Below, piece after piece: positions 57,897 through 64,000 of a stretch of 64,000 bases of DNA. Within the stretch, counting starts at the first letter, position 1, and each line of letters begins with the position of its first letter. Origin of the DNA: Golubevia sp. BC0850 (Eukaryota; Basidiomycota; Exobasidiomycetes; Golubeviales; Golubeviaceae); contig JAAVVG010000012.1 in the NCBI GenBank assembly GCA_012976225.1, positions 62,001 to 126,000 of the forward strand, read 5' to 3'. The notes under the pieces are model-generated. The model made no database searches. It was not told the DNA's origin and was given only the letters and a program-made list of their open reading frames with translations. The translations under genes and the position numbers were made by a program.

Positions 57897-60109
57897 ATGG
57901 CTGAACAACGTAGCAAAAGCTCGAATAGTAAAGGTAAACAGAAAGCTGATGGACAAGTCTCTGTCTCACAGACGGACAAGGCGATAGCAGCTTGCACTGG
58001 AGCTGTTGCCGTCTCTCTGCTGAGTAAGTTAAGTTCAAGATGAACTCTCTCTTCTCTTCTCTCTTCTGTCTAGGTCTATTGATCACTTGCTAACTCAAAT
58101 CTTACTTTTTTCAGTGACACCCTTTGATGTGATCAAGACTCGACTTCAAACGCAACCTCCAGTCTCAAATCCAAAGTTATTCATTCCAGATCCACATTTA
58201 TCAGCTTCAAGTTCTTCCTCCAATCGAGCATCTTCTTCTTCATCATCATCATCTCGATCAACTTCTAGACCTACTACCACAATTTCAGCAGCTCATCCAG
58301 CCACATGTTGTCAGCAAACGTTTTTCACAACCAATTCTCATTCTTCAACTTTACTTTGTAGGTTTGATCCAAGAGGAATTCCAATCACTATTAACCCTTC
58401 ATCAATTACTTCTTCATCATCATCAACTTCAATTGGAAATCTAGTCTTACCACAGCGGAGTGGTTCTCAACCTTTCTTACCTCAATCCTCAACTTCAACC
58501 TCCACAAAAGTTTCAGAACCTCGAATAAAGATCAGAGCTCAACAAAATGATTGTGCGTTCCCGAATGAGAAAGAAGCTACTAAAGCTTTGAAATCTCTCA
58601 ATGAGAAGGCCAATGAGAATCGATTGAAAGGGCTGTGGGATGGAGTGATCAAAGTTGGTAGAGGTGAGGGAGTTAGAGGTCTTTGGAGAGGGCTGAGTCC
58701 GACTTTGTGAGTATGTGAGAAGGATACTTTTCGAATTTTGGGACTGTTTTGAAGAGAGAGCCGCGAAGGAGAGTAGGGAGAGGCAGCTCAAATCGATTGG
58801 GAGGACCAGCTCAATTATGAGGATCTGGAAATCTACAGCCCATCTCCTTCTTCCACTCCCGATCATCTGGAAGAAGAGCCGAACTTCAAAAGATCTTTTT
58901 GGCCCTGTGGAGATACTGTTCTAGTGGGACTGGAATGCACCAAGGCATAGCTAGGGATGAACCTATTCGGCTCTAACATGGAGGGTTGAGGTTCTCCTCG
59001 CTTCCTTTGTCTTCCCCCGACCCAATGACATATCGAAAACAGCGCTTCACCAGATCTCATGAGCTGAATCGAAAGTCTAAAGCCCCAGAGTGCCGGGAGA
59101 AGAAGCTGAAGTTCAATTTCTCGCATACAGTCAATCGACCACCTCACTTCCTAACCTCTTCTCGTCTTTCACTTCTACCATCTCTCACAGAATGATGACA
59201 GTTCCATCTCAAGTCACCTATATGACAGCCTACGATCATCTCCGAACATTCTTTCTATGTTTCGAAATTCAATCAAACCAATCTCTTAAAATTTCAGATC
59301 CTTCTAACGATTTTTCACCCTCCTTATCCAACGTTTCAACTCATCAAGTTTTCTCAACTCTTCTAGCGGGAGGAATAGCTAGAGCAATTTCGGCAACTTT
59401 AGTAACTCCTTTAGAGCTTCTCAGGACAAGATTGCAATCTTCAACTTCAACTTCCAGTAAAGGTAGAAGTGGAGTTCTGATGGATCTGATTCGAGAAGTT
59501 AAGACTTCTCCTGAAGGAGTGAGGATTCTATACAGAGGTTTAGCTCCCACTCTAGCTAGAGATGTACCATTTTCTGCAATCTATTTCGCAGGATATGAAT
59601 CTATGAAAAGGGGTTTAACAGGAAATGGTTTAGGTGAAAGTTCAAATTCAAATCAAACCGCTATTTTCTTTACGAAGAGTTCAAATAATGAAGGGAATGG
59701 AAATGGATTGGAAGAATTCATGGTAGCTTTCATTTCAGGTGCTACTTCTGGAAGTATAGCTGCTCTTGTAACTCATCCTTTCGATGTGGTCAAAACTAGA
59801 CTTCAATCCCATGTTACCAATCCTAATACTTCAACTACTAGTCAAGGTCACAATTCTAAGACTTTAACTTCATCTTTGAGATCAACTCGAATCTCTCCTT
59901 GGAAAACTTTAACTACTTTGATTAAGAATGAAGGTGTGGCTGGAATGTTTTCTGGCTTAAGTCCTAGGATCGCAAAGATTGCTCCTGCCTGTGGGATTAT
60001 GATAGCGAGTTTCGAAATTGTTGGACGAACCTTGGCCGATAGGAAAGGAGATGTTTTGGTAGATGGGAAGGATGTTTGGATTGAGGGGGAAGAACTAGGA
60101 GCTAGATAG
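57897..60109 (+). CDS. MTM1: Mitochondrial carrier, Mtm1/SLC25A39-40 type
   Basis: Inner-membrane carrier of 545 residues; the family is linked to mitochondrial glutathione import and manganese/iron handling. Exons 57897-58023, 58115-58706 and 59191-60109 join in phase. Three carrier repeats: signature MTPFDVIKTRLQ in repeat 1, VTPLELLRTRLQ in repeat 2, THPFDVVKTRLQ in repeat 3, with GLWRGLSPTL, ILYRGLAPTLARDVPFSAIY and MFSGLSPRIAKIAPACGIMI. Repeat 1 carries a loop of roughly 120-130 residues that is Ser-rich but includes a cysteine group (HPATCCQQTFF, TLLCRFDPRGIP). A long loop with cysteines in this place is characteristic of SLC25A39/40 and Mtm1. Intron 2 is 484 bases. Confidence 0.93.
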
Positions 60110-60729
60110 ATCAAAGTTTTCATTGCTACTTCAGATATAATCAACTCACCTCCTTTCAAAAGACCTCGCGAATCTGCACCATCATCATCAAGTAGAGTTC
60201 TCATCGGTATGTCCCGACACCTCTCCCTTGAACCCTTACATCCCACCTCTCTCTCTCTCTCTATTTCTCTCTTCAACTTTTTCTTTCGAGAGAACCTCTC
60301 AATATTCTCTCTTAAGACCCCTTCTTCCCAGCATTTATACATAAAAGCACATCAAACCGCAGAAATCCCTTCAAGTCACCCTTCTTTTCTGATTCTTGGT
60401 CTTCTAAAATTGAGGTGCATCAGAAGACTATCTTGTGGAAGAGACAGCGAAGCGGACCTCAAAATCTCTTCTAGATTTTGGTCTTAATCTTGGTTAGGTG
60501 CTTAGTTCCATCTCATCACATACGAAAGATTGGAAACGTCAATTCTGGCTTACCAGCGACGAAGCAAAGTACGATTTATCACAAGAAGAGCGAGACGTAT
60601 TATCTTCCCAGGGACCCAAGATCAAGACTATGAGGCTAGATTCGGGACGTTTTCAGTCTCATGAAGATCTGTATACAGAAGAGGTCCAACAATGCTGAAG
60701 AGGGATTGGAGATCGAGGGGGTTCCAATG
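60110..60729. other. Intergenic between carrier gene and fragment G
   Basis: A CT microsatellite is near 60250-60262. A 66-codon frame (60498-60698; DWKRQFWLTSDEAKYDLSQE) is unrecognised. The minus-strand string MRTLLDDDGADSRGLLKG ending at a GTGAGT near 60148 could be an exon but nothing joins to it. Confidence 0.35.
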
Positions 60730-61151
60730 GAGTACAAACGTTCTACTGGGTTGACCAATCTAACCCTCATGATCAAGAGTTCGCAGAAGAGGTACTGCTT
60801 TCTACCATTCTTTCGGTCACAGGTCTTCTAAGCGTCAAAGAATTGGTGATCCCATCTAAAGCAATCAATTCTGCAGGTGTAGAGGCAGACTCTGCTCGCT
60901 CACTCAGACTTTGGAAAGAGGCAAGGGAAGTCTTGGAAGGGAGCGAGATGATCAAAAGTGGGAAGGTCAAGCTGAGGATCTTGGAACTAGGCAAGACAAG
61001 TGAGTAGAAATAAGATCCTCCTTTTTGAGTGGAAAAGAGTAGGATCCTAACTGACCTCGAATCATCCTCTCCTTCTCTTTCAGTTGGAGATGAATCAAAA
61101 GGAGAGAACTGCCTGTCGGCTCTTGAGTGGATCTGTCTTTTTCCTCAGTGA
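60730..61151 (+). pseudogene. Fragment G: C-terminal piece of the F-box/LRR-like family
   Basis: Starts inside exon 3 (YWVDQSNPHDQEFAEEVLLS) and continues open through LWKEAREVLEGSEMIKSGKV to the GTGAGT donor near 61000. The last exon (61084-61151) gives VGDESKGENCLSALEWICLF, PQ, stop. Frame, donor and acceptor are intact, as in fragment D, but everything upstream is missing. Confidence 0.8.
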
Positions 61152-62611
61152 TGCACCTTCGGGACCAGGATCAACGGAAAGATGCATTTTTGTTGCTGAC
61201 TCGAAAGATAGGGAATTGAATCCGTGAATCCTGGGAAGGGCAAAGGGATGGAATCATGAGAGCTCAGAAGGGCGGGGCGATTGGGGGAGAAGGAGAAGAG
61301 CTCAAGTTTGGGCTTCTAGAGGCTCTCTGAAAATTGTAGTCATGAATTTTCCTGTAAAACCACTCTCGATCCAAAACTCGAACTACCTGGCGAGAGCGAA
61401 AGTGAACCGAAATTTTGCGTGCTTGAAATCAGCCTTGGGTTTTGCCTCAACCTTTTTGGACCGATATCACGATAATCAAGCAACAAAACGCTTCAAAGTT
61501 GTATAGGTCCCGCAAGGAATGTATCAGCTTTGCTCACACGCTCCAAGAGTTTGATGGTTGAGTTCGATTTAATTTGTTGCAGACTGCGTTTCACAAAAAC
61601 AAGGCGGGATCTATTTGGGAGAACTGAGGAGGGAAGGGACGGATTTATACCAGGGAGAGGGATTGTGAACAAACATTGAGGAACGAACACAAAGAGAGGA
61701 GAGCGAAAAAGATCTGGAGAGATAGGAGCAGGCGGAGCGAAGTCGAAGATTTGAGCTCGCTCTACTGAGCGTCGATTTCTGAGTGGGTGGAAGGTTTGGA
61801 AAATGACAGAAAAAGTTCAAGATCCCGTGGAATGAGTGACTCGAGATGTTGCGGGTGATTGGAGAAGACAGGTCTAGTCGAGGAAAGTAGACTTGATTTT
61901 TGGTTTGTTGTCGACAGCGACCTGGAAGTTTGATGTTGGATTGTGTTTCACAGATCTCCTTTGTGAGATGTTGAAGTCTTGCATCTGGAGGAGCTTGACG
62001 ATTCCAAAGTAGTCGAGGATTTATCTTGCAACGACCATTTCCATCGATTTACTTCCTTCCCCTTCGTTCAAAGAATGAGGTTCCGACTGATTACTCTGTT
62101 CCTCACTCTTACTTTTCCATCAAATTTTCCCAAAATAGCACCCAAACCACCAAAACCAGTTCCATTTCCATGCAACAAGCCTCCATCCAATTCTTCTTCA
62201 CTTTTCCCATCAAATTCATTGCGATTTGAGAAACAATGGAGGATAGGGAGAACAGAGAATGAGAGGAAGGAAGGAAAGATGAGATGGTTCTCGAGGGAAG
62301 AAGCAATTTCAATCACGTTTTCTGTTGCGAAGCGATTGCGTTCCCGAGACTCAAAAAAAGTGGCTTCTTTAGTCAAATCGATTGAAGACCACCGCAAACT
62401 TACAGGAATACTACCTTTGGAAACTTTGAATCAAGTGCAATCCGTCCTCTCCTCTCCAAAAGAGCACCTGACCTATCTTTGCAAGAAATCGCCAAAAAAG
62501 AGACTGACTACAACCATGAACAAAAAAATAAATATGACAGAGGCAGCAAAGTGGCAAAGACACGAGCAAAGTAACAAAAGGAAGAGGGAGTGTCCAGAAC
62601 ACAAAAAGGAA
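61152..62611. other. Stretch without a supported protein gene
   Basis: Holds overlapping frames on both strands (notably plus 61979-62638 and minus 62068-62397) with no recognisable domain. The plus frame runs into the antisense of the tRNA gene, which argues against it. Confidence 0.35.
62598..62611 (-). terminator. Pol III terminator of the tRNA
   Basis: TTTTT on the transcribed (minus) strand within ten bases of the tRNA 3' end. Confidence 0.6.
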
Positions 62612-62709
62612 TTCCCGCTAGCCGATTTGAACGACTGACCTCGTCATGAGCCTGGAAACCAGGAGAGGTTATTTACTAGTGACGCGCTCTGCCCCTGAGC
62701 TAAGAGGGA
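62612..62709 (-). tRNA. tRNA-Thr (anticodon AGT) with an intron
   Basis: Cloverleaf: acceptor TCCCTCT against AGCGGGA (one T-C mismatch at the fifth pair), D arm GCTC...GAGC inside the A box TAGCTCAGGGGCAGAGC, anticodon stem CGTCA/TGACG, loop CTAGTAA read with anticodon AGT, variable loop AGGTC, T arm AGTCG-TTCAAAT-CGGCT. An intron of about 26 bases follows position 37. A T5 run (about 62602-62606) just downstream fits a Pol III terminator. The mismatch and a leading T rather than G make decay possible. Confidence 0.72.
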
Positions 62710-63788
62710 CTTTACTTGGTGTTCCTGAGGCAAGAAATGTACGTATTTATAAGCTCAGACAAGGAAGAATTTCGGAGTCCCACCCTTGCTTCACTTTGCT
62801 CTTCGGTTCATGTGTCGAGTGCGTAAAAAGCATTCATTCCATCATCCCAAGCTCAAAAAGAAAAAAATCAAAAAGAAAAAAATTCAATCGCGAGGAGCTC
62901 AATTTTGCGTCTCGTTTGCTCCATCAAAAAAGGTCTCTCAGGCCTGAAACTTTTTTGGAAGCAGCTTCTACGGCGGAAAAATCTGTTCAAGAAGTTTGGA
63001 GTCGGGCGAAGAGCAGAAATTCAACTGAACATCAATTTCTCGCTTTCCTGACAAATCGAGCATGTGTTTAAGGAGAGAGAAAAAATCAATGATACTATCA
63101 AAAGGATTCACATCATATTGGAAAGTGAAAAGAGTTGACGGGAGTCGCTGTGAGCCAAGAGTCACTTCAGATGATGCGTTTCAACGCCTACTATCCTCCT
63201 AGGGGACCCCCTGGACCTTGAATCGACCTCAATTCTGCCTGGTACTAACATTGAGCTGAGCTCAGTAGCGGGAGACGCGATGCCAGACGCTCCGAAAAGG
63301 TTGGGGTGGGATTGTCACAAGTCAGGCGAGCTGCGTCTAGAAGCTCCTCAAGACGGCAGATCTTGGATCGCACTTCTCGTCGGACTACCTCACTTACTCA
63401 AGGTTTCAGCGATCTCTCATCTCATCGAAACCACAAGGGAGGGGTTCGATGGGTTCGTGCATTGAGGCGAAGGTGTCTCCTTTACACCTCACACCCACCT
63501 TCTTCTCCTGAGTGAAGACATGGGGAACTAAACTCTAAAAGTTCCATAGAAATCATATGATTATAATCAGGCCGAAAATCAAATCATAAAAGAAGAAGGA
63601 ACATTTTAAAGAAGTCTCAAGAAGCTCCACCTCTTCTTCACTATCTTCTCTTCTGAGCTCCTCCCTTTGAATTCAAACTCAAGACGAAACTTCTCAGCTT
63701 GGTATATCTAGCTCCTTTGGTAATTATTTCTGTCCACTCTTTGAAAGACCGCTACGGCGAGCTGGCTTCCGTACCAGAGCAGCATAAG
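62710..63788. other. Intergenic
   Basis: An AAAAAG/AAAAAAT-rich patch near 62860-62885 codes only Lys-rich strings. No gene is seen before the partial CDS. Confidence 0.35.
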
Positions 63789-64000
63789 ATGGAGAGCAGG
63801 TTCTCTCGGAGAAGAGTTGGATCCCCGTTGGCAGAGTCAGATCTCCATAGGCGACTCTCACCAATGATTTTAATACCGGATCATCACTCTCCAAGTTTCG
63901 ACGTTCTCTTTCCTCCAGATCCCTTCAAGAGTCAGTCAGCCGAGCAACAGGTTGAGATAGCCACAGATCCGGATCCTGTCGATGCTGCCAATTCAGCTGT
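63789..64000 (+). CDS. Partial CDS running off the window end
   Basis: From the ATG at 63789 the frame stays open for 70 codons to the end of the window: MESRFSRRRVGSPLAESDLH, RRLSPMILIPDHHSPSFDVL, then FPPDPFKSQSAEQQVEIATD. The frame is open upstream to a TGA at 63654-63656, so an upstream exon is also possible. The basic, Ser-containing start and acidic sequel look like a disordered N-terminus; family not recognised. Confidence 0.5.
   Translation, partial: MESRFSRRRVGSPLAESDLHRRLSPMILIPDHHSPSFDVLFPPDPFKSQSAEQQVEIATDPDPVDAANSA

Noticed and set aside
59848-60342. 164-codon minus-strand frame
   Set aside because: Mostly the antisense of the carrier C-terminus.
61979-62638. 219-codon frame on the plus strand
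   Set aside because: It starts without ATG at its edge, has no recognisable domain, overlaps an equally long frame on the other strand and ends inside the antisense of the tRNA.
1-64000. Retrovirus-like, Polinton-like or CRISPR structures
   Set aside because: No reverse transcriptase, integrase or capsid blocks, no long terminal repeats and no regularly spaced repeats were seen.

Overview
The window is nuclear DNA from a fungus, most likely a basidiomycete. Genes are split by many short introns with GTGAGT-type donors, exons are often very small, and the recognisable proteins are typical fungal ones (chitin deacetylase, a Kre6/Skn1-type glucan protein, a Zn2Cys6 regulator). Pucciniomycotina is a reasonable guess, but the sequence alone does not prove it. 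I rebuilt exon structures by reading splice sites and checking phase; most give an uninterrupted frame of the length expected for the family.

Layout. 0-2 kb: a 5'-truncated copy (A) of a repeated F-box/leucine-rich-like gene family. 2.5-8.6 kb: a Ser-rich protein, a six-exon BolA-like gene, a damaged F-box gene and thioredoxin reductase. 9-18 kb: an orphan flank repeat (H), family copies B and C, and a small Gln/Gly-rich protein. 18.5-29 kb: EMC7, two large Ser/acidic proteins and a Zn2Cys6 transcription factor. 29.8-35.8 kb: alanine aminotransferase, the TFIIA small subunit, family fragment D and a small secreted, probably GPI-anchored protein. 36.8-45 kb: ribosomal protein L4, chitin deacetylase, orphan flank I, a Bem46-type hydrolase and a serine/threonine dehydratase. 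45.7-57.5 kb: family copies E and F around eIF4E and a twelve-exon Kre6/Skn1 gene. 57.9-64 kb: an Mtm1/SLC25A39-type mitochondrial carrier, family fragment G, an intron-containing tRNA-Thr and the start of an unidentified gene that runs off the end.

The housekeeping genes do not form a pathway cluster. Two loose themes are visible: cell wall (chitin deacetylase, Kre6/Skn1, secreted protein) and redox/iron (BolA, thioredoxin reductase, Mtm1-like carrier). Thioredoxin reductase and alanine aminotransferase both carry an in-frame N-terminal leader with mitochondrial-targeting character upstream of a second good ATG.

The feature that stands out is the repeated family: five bodies (A, B, C, E, F), two isolated C-terminal pieces (D, G) and two orphan flanks (H, I) in 64 kb, on both strands, between single-copy genes. 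By comparing copies I inferred a common four-exon structure. Every long copy carries at least one stop or other break, but copy C keeps frame over 505 codons with only three stops. I saw no retrovirus-like, Polinton-like or other capsid-bearing element and no CRISPR array.
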